DNA of 39,849 nt from Mesotaenium endlicherianum. Its lineage: Eukaryota; Streptophyta; Zygnematophyceae; Zygnematales; Mesotaeniaceae. Positions within the stretch are counted from its first letter, which is position 1; the number at the start of each line of letters is the position of its first letter. The stretch covers positions 380 through 40,228 of the forward strand of contig WELA01009367.1 in NCBI GenBank assembly GCA_009602735.1, given 5' to 3'. This document shows, piece by piece, positions 1 through 10,800 of this stretch. Position numbers and translations under genes: made by a program. The notes beneath the pieces were generated by a model, which saw only the letters and a program-made list of their open reading frames with translations, searched no databases and was not told the DNA's origin.

Positions 1-960
1 ACAAGACTCAACAGCAAGGACGGGGCTAACAGCCAGCCCCACAAAACCAAGCAAGGGGCTAGCAGCTCGCCCTGACAAGAGCATGCAAGGGGCTGCTGCA
101 GCAAAGCAGCAGCCAGCCCGCCCTGACCAGAGCATGCAAGGGGCGGCTGCAGCACAAAAGACAGACTGCCCCGACCAAAGCAAGAGAAAAATACGCAAGG
201 GAGGGAGACGCAGGGGAAGGGGGGGGGACCTGAAACACTTGTTGGAGATTGGCTGCGTGTGGATTGGCGCAAGGCCTGCCGACTCGCTCGTTTTGAACTT
301 GGGCTGCTTCACACATAAGAGAAGGGACAATGTACACACATGTAAGATAGACAACAGCACACCAGCAAGAGCACGGTGCTGCAGCCAGACAGCCCCAACC
401 AAAACAAGCAAGGGGCAACTGTAGCACAGCAGCAGCCAGACAGCATGCCAGACAGCCCCACTCAAAAAAGCAAGGGGCGCGCGGACGCCACTACCAGTAA
501 GAACAGGGCAAAGAGGGAGAAAGGAGATAGGGAAGGGCATGGCACCTGATGCGCGTGTCGGAAGACGTGTGCACACCAATGAGGGGTGAGTCTGGTAGCT
601 TCTTTTTCACGCCTTCTTTATTGATACAAGACACACAAAAGGGCATAGGGTCGTCAAAACAGCAGCAGCAATCCCAATCAAGCAAGCAAGGGGCGAGCTG
701 CTGCAGCACCACAGCAGCCAGACAGCATGCACCAGACAGCATGCAAAGGGCGGCTGCTGCAGCCAGACAGCAGGGCGGCAGCCAGCCCCACCAACAACAA
801 ATAAGGGGCTGGCAGCCAGTCNCCACCAACAACAAATAAGGGGCTGGCAGCCAGTCGAAACACAAGCAAGCATGGGGCTGGCAGCCAGCCCCCACAGAAG
901 AAAGCAAGGGGCTGGCAGCCAGCCCCGACCACAGCAAACAAGGGGCACAAAAGAGAACGG
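1..960. repeat. Degenerate hairpin minisatellite, outer part
   Basis: Irregularly spaced blocks share the core GGGGCTGG-CCAGCCCC and the linker AGCAAG found in the cleaner array at 1321-2775. Here the spacing is looser and some blocks carry CTGCTGCAGC or CAGCAG expansions. Open frames of 90-150 codons exist on both strands, but their peptides are reiterated low-complexity strings, so I read none as a gene. A single N at 822 is flanked by an exact 34-bp direct duplication (788-821 and 823-856), which is probably an unresolved assembly join or a collapsed repeat copy. Confidence 0.75.
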
Positions 961-1320
961 GAAAGAGGAAGGAGGATTAAGGCACCTGTTCACGTGTCAA
1001 TGTCGCTCACGCGTCAATAGGCACACGTGGGGTAGGCACAAGGGGGGTCTACTCGCTCCTTATTGTCTTGCCCTGCTTCACAAAAGACAAAAAAGGAGAC
1101 AAAGCTGTAAAAAGATGCAACAGACAGCTAGCCCTAATCTACAGGACACAAACACGCAAGCACGAGGGAGAAAGTTCACAATCAGCAGAACAACAAATGT
1201 GCAATGGGTGCACAAAAACAGCAGCCGAGTTAGAAAAGGAAGGAAGCAAGAATGAACAACACAGGCACAGCAGGTTGCAGATAGAGCTGGTGCAAATGTG
1301 GACTAAAATCTCAAAATTGT
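961..1320. other. Non-repetitive spacer inside the satellite, no gene seen
   Basis: A purine-rich stretch separates the irregular and regular parts of the satellite. It has short open frames only (under 130 codons), with no recognisable domain, no RNA gene and no mobile-element terminus. It may be older sequence into which the satellite expanded on both sides. Confidence 0.4.
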
Positions 1321-2775
1321 AAGCAAGGGGATGCCAGCCAGCCCCGTGAAAACCGAGCAAGGGGTTGGCAGGCCACCCCCACTAAAACCCTGAAACAGCA
1401 AGCAAAGGGGCACAACAGCAGCCAGCCCCAATAAAAACCCTGACTTAACGAGCAAGAGGTTGGCAGCCCACCCCGACTTAAACACATTGCAAGCGAGGGG
1501 CTGGCAGCCAACCTCGACAAAAGCAAGCAAGGGGCACAACAATAGCCAGCCCCGACTAAAACCCTAAACCAACAAGAGGGGCTGGCAACCAGCCCCAACA
1601 CAAGCAAGCAAGGGGCTGGCAGCTAGCACCCCAAAAAGCAAGCAAGGGGCTGGCAACCAGCCCCGACACAAGGAAGCAAGGGGCTTGTTGCCAGCCCCCT
1701 CAAAAGCACGCAAGGGGCTGGCAGCCAGCCCCCCTAAGAGCAAGCAAGGGGCTGGTCGCCAGCCCCCAAAAAAGCAAGCAAGGTGCTGGCAGCCAGCCCC
1801 GACACAAGGAAGCAAGGGCTGGTTGCCAGCCCCGACAAAAGCACGCAAGGGGCTGGCAGCCAGCCCCCCTAAGATCAAGCAAGGGGCTGGTTGCCAGCCC
1901 CAACACAAGCAATGAAGGGGCTGGTTGCCAGCCCCGACACAATGAAGCAAGGGGCTGGCTGCCAGCCCCGACACAGGGAAGCAAGGGGCTGGTTGCCAGC
2001 CCCGACAAAAGTACACAAGGGGTAGGCAGCCAGCCCCCCTAAGAGCAAGCAAGGGGCTGGCAGCCAGTCCCGACACAAGCAATGAAGGGGCTAGTTGGCA
2101 GCCCCAACACAATGAAGCAAGGGGCTAGCAGCCAGCCCCGACACAGGCAAGCAAGGGGCTGGCTGCCAGCCCCAACACAAAAAAGCAAGGGGCTGGTTGC
2201 CAGCCCCCCAAAAAGCAAACAAGGGGCTGCCAGCCAGCCCCGACACAAGCAAGCAAGGGGCTGGTTGCCAGCCCCAACACAAAAAAGCAAGGGGCTGGTT
2301 GCCAGCCCCCCAAAAAGCAAACAAGGGGCTGGCAGCCAGCCCCGACACAAGCAAGCAAGGGGCTGGTTGCCAGCCCCGACAAAAGCACGCAAGGGGCTGG
2401 CAGCCAGCCCCCCTAAGAGCAAGCAAGGGGCTGGTTGCCAGCCCCCCAAAAAGCATGCAAGGGGCTGGCAGCCAGTCCCGACACAAGCAATGAAGGGGCT
2501 AGTTGGCAGCCCCAACACAATGAAGCAAGGGGCTAGCAGCCAGCCCCGACACAGGCAAGCAAGAGGCTGGATGCCAGCCCCAACACAAAAAAAGCAAGGG
2601 GCTGGTTGCCAGCCCCCCAAAAAGCAAACAAGGGGCTGGCAGCCAGCCCCGACACAAGCAAGCAAGGGGCTGGTTGCCAGCCCCGACAAAAGCACGCAAG
2701 GGGCTGGCAGCCAGCCCCCCTAAGAGCAAGCAAGGGGCTAGCAGCCAGCCCCAACAATAGCAAGCAAGGGGCTGG
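1321..2775. repeat. 34-bp hairpin minisatellite with higher-order copies
   Basis: About 40 tandem units with a 34-bp period; for example, successive GGGGCTGG cores start at 1917, 1951 and 1985. Each unit holds a near-perfect inverted repeat of 8-9 bp arms (GGGGCTGG / CCAGCCCC) around a 1-3 nt centre. The centre alternates mainly between CAG and TTG types. The linker is about 15 bp (AAGCAAG plus ACACAA-like sequence). Larger duplications are visible: a 102-bp shift (3 units) near 2174/2276 and a 408-bp shift (12 units) relating 2063-2240 to 2471-2650. Because 34 is not a multiple of 3, translation cycles through all frames, and stop-free units give long spurious open frames on both strands. 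Confidence 0.9.
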
Positions 2776-3411
2776 TCGCAAAGAGGGCAAAAGGGGATGG
2801 ACGCACCTGAGAGATGTTGGTGGTGAGGCGCGTGAGCGTGAAGACGGCGCCACCTTGTAGTACAGAACGGGCTTGAATCACGCCGTCCACTCCAGCTTCG
2901 GCCCGTCCGCTGCTGGCCTGGATGTGTTACAGCCTGAGGAATGCAAGGCAGCAAGGTCCTAAATGCGGAAGTAAGAAAACTTACGATGAATAGCAGGTGC
3001 GAAATGCAACGAAAGGCGCTAGAAGTCTCTTAGGTAGGCTCCGCGAAATTGGCCAAAAGGATTGTAGCTTGTAAGATGGGCAGCAACTCAAGCAGATGCA
3101 CGTTGGAGGCGAAAATTGAAATGGCTGGTGGCCAAAATATTGGTGAAAAGGCTAGTGACTTTTTTTTAGTTCCCGCCATTGCTCCACAAACCTGTCAAGA
3201 TGCACTTGGTAGTTTGAATCCCGTCGATCGACGATGTATGCAAAGTCACGAGTGAAACAGAGCGTGCGGTGGCGGACGTGAAGGTGTCAAAACGTTGCTG
3301 GGCGGCGCGCACGAATAAAAAGTTAATCGTACGCTTAGTACGACCGTACCGACGCAGTACGCTTATTTAAGCGTACGAAGGTTGGCCAATACGGCGTACG
3401 GCGTAACCCTG
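2776..3411. other. Unassigned sequence between satellite and element E
   Basis: No gene is recognisable; the longest frames are 68-84 codons without family features. From about 3327 to 3400 the sequence is dense in CGTAC/GTACG words and includes a 20-bp palindrome at 3357-3376 (9-bp arms GTACGCTTA / TAAGCGTAC). The same word bias occurs in the small insertion at 4004-4251, so 3327-3400 may be a fragment of a related non-autonomous element inserted near the left end of element E. That link is only a resemblance in composition. Confidence 0.4.
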
Positions 3412-3464
3412 TAACTACTTCATTGCACACGCAAACGAGAAGCAATAAATTAGCATTACCAGCC
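3412..3464 (+). repeat. Split direct repeat A1 of element E
   Basis: Matches 38153-38205 at 48 of 53 positions by eye, in the same orientation. It ends nine bases before the ORF1 start codon, as expected for the left terminal repeat of a split-direct-repeat element. Confidence 0.7.
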
Positions 3465-3472
3465 TGACCTCT

Positions 3473-4770
3473 ATGTCAGCAATTCGTGAGAATTTAAACG
3501 CCTATCTCCAAGATCGCACAGCAATAAATTCTATCGAGATGGCGCGCACTAACGAGGAGGCCGCTCAACCATACTCCAACGAGAGAACGCCATCATCGTG
3601 TCACAACAATGAAGATGACGAAGGAGCCCAAGCCAACGCCGCCTAAGTCACCCAAGCAAATCTAACCCAAACTGCTGCCACGCTTAAGGCAGATTTGCTG
3701 CGGGCCCTCAAGGGGAAAGACAAACGCATTTCCTCAGAAGCACAGAGAGCTTGTAGGGCTCATCGTGACAATTTTGAGCATAACAATCTGCATCTTCATG
3801 AGCAGATTGCTGCACTCAGAGAAGTGGCCGAGACTATTACACGTGACACGTCAACAGGAAGCAGCGGCTGACAAGGACGACAAAGATCCTAAAGTATCTT
3901 ATCTCCTCAAACGTTTTAAGCAAGACAAAGAGCTTGAAGCAAGCTCTAAGCTCTCTGAAGGCAACAAGGTACAGATGCGATCCTGCAAGGCGCTCAAGTA
4001 TACCTAGTTTTAAAATACTCCCGTACAGCCTCTTTTGGTCTAATTGTACGTATTGCAATACTCCGTATCGTGATATTCAGAATTGGCGTATAACCAGATT
4101 TTCAATGTATTTCCGATTTATAGTCGGTTTACTCCACCGACACTCACGTATTTCGGCGTATTCCAACGTACAGGTCTGACTCTCACGTACTGTACGCACG
4201 GCAAATCCGTACACACGTATGCGCCGTATCTAAATTTCAAAACTAGGCCACTATACACGACGCTCAAGATGCTGCCGAGAAGAACTACAAAGAAGGTATG
4301 CAAATAAATTTACAGGCTGCATTAGTCGATATATCTTTTAGGCAGCAGCAGATGAGTATAGCTGGCCCATACTTAATGAGGTACTGAAAAGATGGAAAAA
4401 AGAGAAAGAGGACTTAGACACCTGGGATTGCAAGTGTGGAGCTCAGGCACAGAAAATGAAAAGGGAGAAAGAAAAGGGAAAAGAAGAGGTTAGTCAGTCC
4501 AGAATTAAAGGCAATAATTATAGTGGCAGACAGGCATACAAATGCCCCTTTGCATGCCACATTCGTAATGCTCCAGACCATGGGGCGAGATTCTGCCCCT
4601 CTAGAGGTGCGCCGGATAGGGGCCCTATGTTCCCGGCCCCCTTGGCTAATTTTCATGGCCCATCAGGCCCTTTCCAGAACCGCAAGAGCACGATAGCAGT
4701 AGCATCAACACTGGTGCCTCACGGATGTACTGCACGGCACCTTGCCAAAAGTGCAATGATGAAGCTTATG
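3473..4770 (+). pseudogene. Gag-like ORF1 of element E, broken
   Basis: The first ATG after repeat A1 opens a hydrophilic protein (starts MSAIRENLNAYL). It is stopped by TAA at 3644-3646 after 57 codons, continues in frame through a coiled-coil-like Glu/Lys/Ala stretch, and changes frame near 3860. It is then split by the small insertion at 4004-4251. After the insertion it resumes with Lys/Glu-rich sequence and a Cys/His segment (CPFACH...HGARFC, about 4540-4600), followed near 4720-4768 in another frame by CTAPCQKC. Such Cys/His clusters suggest a nucleic-acid-binding Gag, as in other DIRS-type ORF1 proteins. The frame is cut at 4770 by a Ty3/gypsy LTR, and open sequence resumes at 34078. 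Assignment as Gag is inference from position and the Cys clusters. Confidence 0.5.
4004..4251. mobile_element. Small MITE-like insertion, CGTAC-rich
   Basis: About 248 bp inserted in ORF1 of element E. It starts CTAGTTTTAAAAT and near its end carries the inverse, ATTTCAAAACTAG (4234-4246). It is bordered by TATAC at 3999-4003 and again at 4252-4256, a candidate 5-bp target duplication, although five extra bases (GCCAC) lie between the right inverted repeat and the duplication. The interior is unusually rich in CGTAC, GTACG and CGTAT. No coding capacity. The host reading frame is interpretable on both sides. Confidence 0.5.
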
Positions 4771-5489
4771 TAAAATGAATCGACTTACCAAATAGGCGAA
4801 TAACAAGTAATGAAGATCTTCATATCAGCAAGTAATCTTTATGGTATTTTATGTTAATTGATTCAACAGCAAAAGACAACACACTAGCAGTAAACAATAC
4901 TCGCAAGTCAAATGGAAGTAAACTAGCATCAATAATGCAATCAGTAAACTCGTACATAAGCAAGACTAGAAGACAGTGCATATCAATGGCTTCTCGCCTT
5001 GGATTCAGATGTCTCTCAGTAAACAGCACAAGAGAGTTGGTCTCGTTTTTGAATGCCGAACTCGAGAGTAATACCTAGCATATGTACATGGAATGAGTTT
5101 ACTATTCAACGGCGAGTGCGATGGCACCGCCTACCCGGGAGTTAACCACGTTGGTAGGACCTCGGTTAACCAAATCCACCGCCATCTCCCATTATCCCGA
5201 ATCGCCATCCATCCTAAGGATGTCATCTGGCCATTCATCTAGCACACCACACTTAGATGCATATCTAGGCAGTTCGCTGCTACCGAGTACGGAAGTCAGC
5301 TGGCTGTCAAAGAATAAGTCAGCAAGCTGACCTAAGTTGACTTCAGCCTGCTGCTCCCGGCTGAGTCATTAAATTGAAAATATTAGAAGGTCCAACGGGC
5401 TCAACATTAACTAAAATTCAGCAGGTTGAACTCAATTAACTATTATATCTGCATGAATATTGTATTTACCAATATACCGATTCATTACA
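4771..5489 (-). repeat. Family 1 LTR1 (3' LTR of outer copy)
   Basis: 719 bp. Read on the minus strand it begins TGTAATGAATC at 5489 and ends near 4771, where the expected terminal CA is altered (plus strand TAAAATG against TGAAATG in other copies). Immediately outside its start is the purine tract GTCGGAGGGAT. Full-length relative to the inner-copy LTRs. Confidence 0.85.
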
Positions 5490-5580
5490 ATCCCTCCGAC
5501 TTAACAGGTTGTCGCCTCAACAACACAAACACTAGGTACATGGTTTTCCCCAACTGAAAGTACTGATTTCCCTCCCACCG
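5490..5580 (-). promoter_or_regulatory. 3' internal end and polypurine tract of outer family 1 copy
   Basis: Reading minus, the segment ends in AAGTCGGAGGGAT directly before LTR1, which is the expected position of the plus-strand primer. The 45 bases next to the LTR match the equivalent segment of the inner copy (14396-14441) with few changes. At the other end, 5576-5580 is CACCG, abutting LTR2. Joined in thought to CGGTG at 13670-13674, it continues the outer element's 3' region without a break. Confidence 0.7.
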
Positions 5581-6299
5581 TGTAATGAATCAGTATATTG
5601 GATGATATAATATTCATTTGAATATTATAGTTAAATAAGTTCAGCCTGCTGAACTTTAGTTAATATTGAGTCTGCTAGACTTTAGTAAATAATGGGTTTA
5701 ATGACTCAGCCGGGGGCAGCAGGCTGAAGTCAACTCAGGTCAGCTTGCTGACACATTCTTTGACAGCCAGCTGACTTCCGTACTCGGTAGCAGCAAACTG
5801 CCTAGATATGCATCTAAGTGTGGTGTGCTAGATGAATGGCCAAATGACATCCTTAGGATGGGTGGCGATTCGGGATGATGGGAGATGGCGGTGGATTTGG
5901 TTAACCGAGGTCCTACCAACGTGCTTAACTCCCGGGTGGGCGGTGCCATCGCACTGGCCGTTGAACAGTAAACTCATTCCATGTACATAGGCTAGGTATT
6001 GCTCTCGAGTTCGGCATTCGAAAACGAGGCCAACTCTCTTGTACTGCTTATTGAGAGAGCTCTAAATCCAAGGCGAGAGTCCATTGATATGCATTGTCTC
6101 CTAGCCTTGCTTATGTGTGAGTTTACTGATTACGTTAATGATGCTAGTTTACTTCCGTTTGACTTACGAGTATTGTCCACTGCTAGTGTGTTGTCTTTTG
6201 CTGCTTAATCAATTAACAGAAAATACAACAAAGATTACTTGCTCATATATAGATCTTCATTAATTATTAATCGCCTTTTTAGTAAGTCGATTCATTTCA
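5581..6299 (+). repeat. Family 1 LTR2 (5' LTR of inner copy)
   Basis: 719 bp, from TGTAATGAATC to GATTCATTTCA, followed by G and the primer site. It forms a near-complete inverted repeat with LTR1, only 91 bp away. It shares with LTR3 marker features absent from LTR1 and LTR4: TCAAACGGAAG, GCATCATTAA, GAGCTCTCTCAATAAGC and CCTAGCCTATG (given in the reverse sense). A possible 5-bp target duplication, CACCG, precedes it. Confidence 0.85.
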
Positions 6300-6300
6300 G

Positions 6301-6312
6301 TGGTACCGGAGC
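6301..6312 (+). promoter_or_regulatory. Primer binding site, inner family 1 copy
   Basis: TGGTACCGGAGC one base after the LTR resembles the plant initiator-Met primer site TGGTATCAGAGC with two differences, so tRNA priming of minus-strand DNA synthesis is likely. The outer copy has TGGTATCAAAGC at its equivalent position, so the consensus is probably closer to the standard site. Confidence 0.65.
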
Positions 6313-6333
6313 AGTTTTCACAGTCTTCTTTGT

Positions 6334-7801
6334 ATGGTAAGGACAAGGTCTCAAACTAGCAACTCCCAAGACATGAAGAACCAAGATAACGAGAATGTCA
6401 AAAATCCGGTTGAAAGCCATGTAGCGGGAACCCGTAACTATTCTGAAGCAGTGGCAGATATCGCAGCTAGAGAGGCTACAGATGAGGCAGCTGCTATTGC
6501 CGCAGTCGCAGCACAGCAGGCTGAGGAGGAGAGAGCCAGTTTAGAAGTTGAACGATTAGCAAAGGCTGCTGAAGATACAGAAAAGAGGGAAGGACAGCCA
6601 GCGGACGACCGCACTGTCGAAGAACTTATGGCATCAAGGGCCAATGTTCTGAACCCACCTCCTGCTGTACAACTCAATGTGCCCCTAGGTCAAATTCGTG
6701 ACCGGCTGAATGCGGCAGGAATTGCTGCTGCAGGAGCGAGAGAGACCGTTGAGGACACTACTCAGCGAGTTGATGCCGCTGATACTGCTGCATTTGCTAG
6801 ACTCCCACCTCAGACGGTGGATCTGGGAGCATTGTTCGTGCAAATGCTATCGCAAATGGCAATCATGTATCAGTCCCAACAAGAGGACAAAAGAATCATA
6901 ATGTCTCTGCTGCGTGACCGAGACCAACTGGGTTCTCAAACCACGGGTGGTGTTGGCAGAGGGCCTAGTAAGCCCAAGCCTAAACCTCTCCAAGTTTATG
7001 ATCCTGAGGGTCACAAAAAGTATTACTTGATCAAGTTTCTCGCTGATGTGGAGCAGTGGCTGGAGAACTACCCAGAACTGCAAGATCACGAGAAGATCAG
7101 GCACACTGGTGCTCTACTGAAAGGCACTGCAGCGAACTGGTGGCTGTACTGGAAAGGAGAGCGTAAGGCTCAACAACTCGGTGATCCTACTTGGGTAGAG
7201 TTTGTCGAGAAACTGCATGAGAAGTTTGATGTGATCAATCAACAGGAGAAAGCTATCTATGCGACGATCTCCTTGAAACTGAAGCAAACTACTTCAGTTG
7301 CTGAGTTCGCTCAAAAGTTCCAGGAGAACATGATGAAGCAGCCAGACTTGCCAGAACGGTATAGGATAGCATACTTCAGGTATGGCTTGAAATTCGAAGT
7401 CTCTGGTCATTTTGCTGAAAAGAAGTATGAGAAACTGGCTGACTTGATCCAGGATGCTGATGCCTGGGATCAGCAGCAGTTCAATCACAAGCGCCAGAGT
7501 AATGCTTTGGTGTCCAAGGTTGTCAAAAAGCCCCACGGTTCCTACAATGCAATTTAAGGAGACCAGGCTGAGGATGATCAGGGTGATAAATATGGGTATG
7601 AGTACAATGCTATGCAGTTTAGAGGGAGAGGTGGTTTCTCTCGAGGCGGCTATGGAAGAGGTGGTGGTAGGACTAAGCCGAGACTTGCCTCAGCAAAATC
7701 GATTTGCTTCCATTGCCAGCAGCCAGGTCACTCCAAAGAGTAGTATCCAAACAAGCACCTCCCAAAGGTCGAGAGAAAAGACCAGCCTTTAAAAGACAGC
7801 A
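6334..7801 (+). pseudogene. gag: Family 1 gag, left copy, with premature stops
   Basis: Structural polyprotein that would form the virus-like particle. The ATG lies 22 bases after the primer site. The N-terminal 130 residues are Ala/Glu-rich and probably coiled coil. The retrotransposon Gag capsid-like domain follows at about residues 225-370 (YYLIKFLADVEQWLENYPEL, GALLKGTAANWW, FVEKLHEKFDVINQ). The frame stops at 7555-7557 (TAA), where the right-hand copy has GGA. Past it the same frame holds a Gly/Arg-rich stretch and a zinc knuckle that begins CFHCQQPGH but loses its last Cys near a TAG at 7741-7743. The right copy has an intact knuckle (25405-26330). The break is therefore specific to this copy. 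Confidence 0.85.
7788..7794 (+). promoter_or_regulatory. Slippery heptamer TTTAAAA in gag/pol overlap
   Basis: TTTAAAA sits in the right phase for -1 slippage: the gag codons are CCT TTA AAA. The downstream pol frame (FKRQQQ...) is reached by exactly a -1 shift. The same heptamer in the same phase is at 25423-25429 in the right copy. Confidence 0.6.
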
Positions 7802-10800
7802 ACAGTCAGTAATCCAGTCTACTGACGTGAGGGCGCTAGAGATAGTGAGTCGTCACTAGCTGCCCTCGTAGCAGGTATTATGGGTCCTGCTGGACTGGAT
7901 TCACTATGCATGCCTGACAACCAGATAAAGGAGATCATCAGCAATATAGATCTCCAGAGAGTGCACACTCTGGATGATCTTGTTCCACCTGATGTCCAAC
8001 ATTTCTTTGCTAAGTCAGGAGAACAATGCGAAAGTCAGGAAAAGACAGTCCCCCCTATCCTACTGCATTGCATGATTGCAGGTAGGAAGGTGAGGGCATT
8101 TGTTGACGGAGGGGCGTCACATACTTTTATCCATAAGAACTTAGTGAAGCGGCTAAGGCTGCCTACTGTCACCCAAGGGAATAGAAAAATATTCCTTGGA
8201 GATTGTACAAGTATCCCGGGAGGAGTTATAACCAAGCCTATTGAGGTCCAGTTAGGTTCTGGCATTGCAGTTCTAACTGAAACGCTTACATTTGAGGTAC
8301 TCAACACTGGCTTCTATGATCTCGTGCTAGGCAGGTCCTGGCTTAATAGACATCAAGCTGAAGTGTGTTGGAGCAGAGGTACAGTTAAAGTGAGAGGAGC
8401 CAGTGATGGGCAGACTGACTTGGCACCCACAAGTGCTCTTCCTCTTGTCCTGTGTGGATGGCAAATGAAGGAAAAGAAGAGGCTTCCAGGAGGATGCAAA
8501 TTGCTGAATGCAATGGAGTTCATCGAAAGCTGGAACCAGACTGAAGACAAGATGTTCTGTCTGCTGCTGAAACAGGTACCTCCTCAACCTGAAGAAGTGG
8601 TTGAGAAAAAGGTAAGCCCTCCGAAACACCCTACTGCTGCAAAAAATGTTGCTCAGTACACTGATGTTTTCAATATGCCTCCAGGACTACCTCTTAAGAG
8701 GGAAGTGGATCACGGGATTGACTTACTACTTGGGAGTCAGCCACCCTAGCAACGCACTTATGGCTTGTCTTATGTGAAGAGCGAAGAGTTGAAAACACAA
8801 ATTGCAGAGCTTGAGGAAAATGGCGCACCCATTCTCTTTGTTAAGAAAAAAGATGGGAGTATGCGAATGTGTGTGGATTACAGAGCTCTTAACAGAATTA
8901 CAGTAAAGAACAAGTATGCTTTACCCAGAATTGAGGACTTGCTTGATACCCTGTCTGGTGCTAAAGTGTTCAGTAAGAAAGATTCCAAGAGTGGTTATCA
9001 TCAAATTAAAATTACTGAGGGGGATGAACACAAGACTGCCTTTTGCACACGTTATGGACACTATGAGTTCAACGTGATGCCATTCGGACTGACTAATGGT
9101 CCTGCAACCTTCATGGGTGCTATGAACGACATTAGCAGACCTACCTGGATAAGTTTATGCAAGTCTTCCAAAATGATATTTTTATTTTCTCTAAGGATAA
9201 AGCTCAGCATGCTGAACACTTAAAGACAGTCATGGACACTTTAAGAAGAAACCAGTTGTATGCTAAGATGAGCAAGTGTGATTTCTTCAAATAAAGTATT
9301 GAATTTCTAGGCCATGTTGTCAGCAAAGAAGGCATCGGTGTGGATCCTAAGAAGGTCAAGACCATAAGGGACTGGCCTATACCACAATCCGTCTCCGAAG
9401 TTAGATCCTTCCTTGGGTTGGCTCACTACTATAGGAGATTTATTGAGAATTATCCTACAAAGGGCAGTAAACTGACTGACCTTACCAAGAAACACATAGG
9501 GTATGTGTGGGGGGAAGAGCAGCAGGCTGCCTTCCAGACCCTTAAAGATGCTCTTTGTTCTTCCCCAGTGCTAGCCGTGTATGACCCCAGCAAGCCTGTG
9601 CAGGTGGTTTTTGATGCTTATGACTTCGCCATGGGTGCTATTTTGTTGCAGCCTGTCGATATAACCACAAAGGATGGTAAGGTAAAGCAGGAGTGGCATC
9701 CTGTGCTGTATGAGTCTATGAAATTTAATCCAGCTGAGATTAACTACTCGATGCATGATAAAGAGCTGCTAGCTATCATTCATGTGCTCAAACAGTGGAG
9801 AGCATACTTACATGGTAAAGCTTTTAAGGTGATGACAGATCATCTAGCTCTGACTCACTTTGAAAAGAAGTCCAAGCTGTCGAGGAGGGAGAATCGCTGG
9901 AGCCAGATGCTGGAGCAGTTTCAAGTCCAAATTGACTACAAACCAGGGAAGTTGAACCCTGCTGATGCACTCTCTAGAAGACCTGACTTGCAAGAAAGGA
10001 ACTTTAGTCAGCATGCTGTAGATAAAGTCCTTTGTGCACCCACTTCACTAAAGGTGAAAAAGTCCTTCCTTGAACAACTAAGGAAAGCCAACCTTTTTGA
10101 CCCAACATTTGAGCCCAGCCCCACTGATGGTGTGTGTCCTGCTACTGCACTCGGGTATGGGCTTACGGGAGGGGTCTGGGTGACTGAAACCACTTCAGGC
10201 AGACTGAAGCTGGTCATTCCTATTAACGTGGAAATAAGGTCCCTCTTACTGAGGCAAGCGCATGACAGTTTACTGGGTGGGCATTTGGGGCAGGCCAAAA
10301 CTGTTGGCAAACTGGCAAAACATTATCATTGGGAGGGATTACCTCGGGAGGTCTTGAAATATGTTAAGTCCTGTGACCAGTGTCACACACCACCCGGGGG
10401 TCTCTTACAACCACTGCCCGTCGCAGCTGGACGCTGGGAAACATTATCCATCGACTGGGTAATACTACCACGAACTGCCAATGGGCATGAGTCGATACTG
10501 GTAGTAGTGGATAAACTGACAAAAATGGTCATTTTCATCCCCACAACTGTCAAAGTAACTGCACTCGAAACAGCGAGACAGTTTACAACCATGTAGTTTG
10601 CCAACATGGGCTACCCTCTAAAATCATCTCAGACAGAGACTCAAAATTTACCTCTAAGTTCTGGAGAGCTTTAATGGGGTTAATGGGAGTCAAACAGGTG
10701 CTCAGCACAGCAAACCACCCTCAGACTGATGGGCAGACTGAAAGAACTAATCGAGTTCTGCAAGAGGTGTTGAGAGCATATATTAACTAAAAACAAGATA

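Noticed and set aside
1564..2723. Open frames of 180-218 codons on both strands in the satellite
   Set aside because: A stop-free 34-bp unit not divisible by three automatically gives long frames in several phases of both strands. The peptides are pure reiterations such as GAGCQPLA.
1321..2775. Regular 34-bp repeats resembling a CRISPR array
   Set aside because: The intervening segments are short, about 15 bp, and themselves repeated, with no unique spacers. There is no cas gene and the context is eukaryotic retrotransposons.
3049..3255. 68-codon open frame left of element E
   Set aside because: Short, no domain, no supporting signals. Expected by chance.
8100..8160. Asp-Gly-Gly in the family 1 protease as a disabling mutation
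   Set aside because: Both copies have it, and Asp-Gly-Gly variants are common in plant Ty3/gypsy proteases, so it is probably native to the family.
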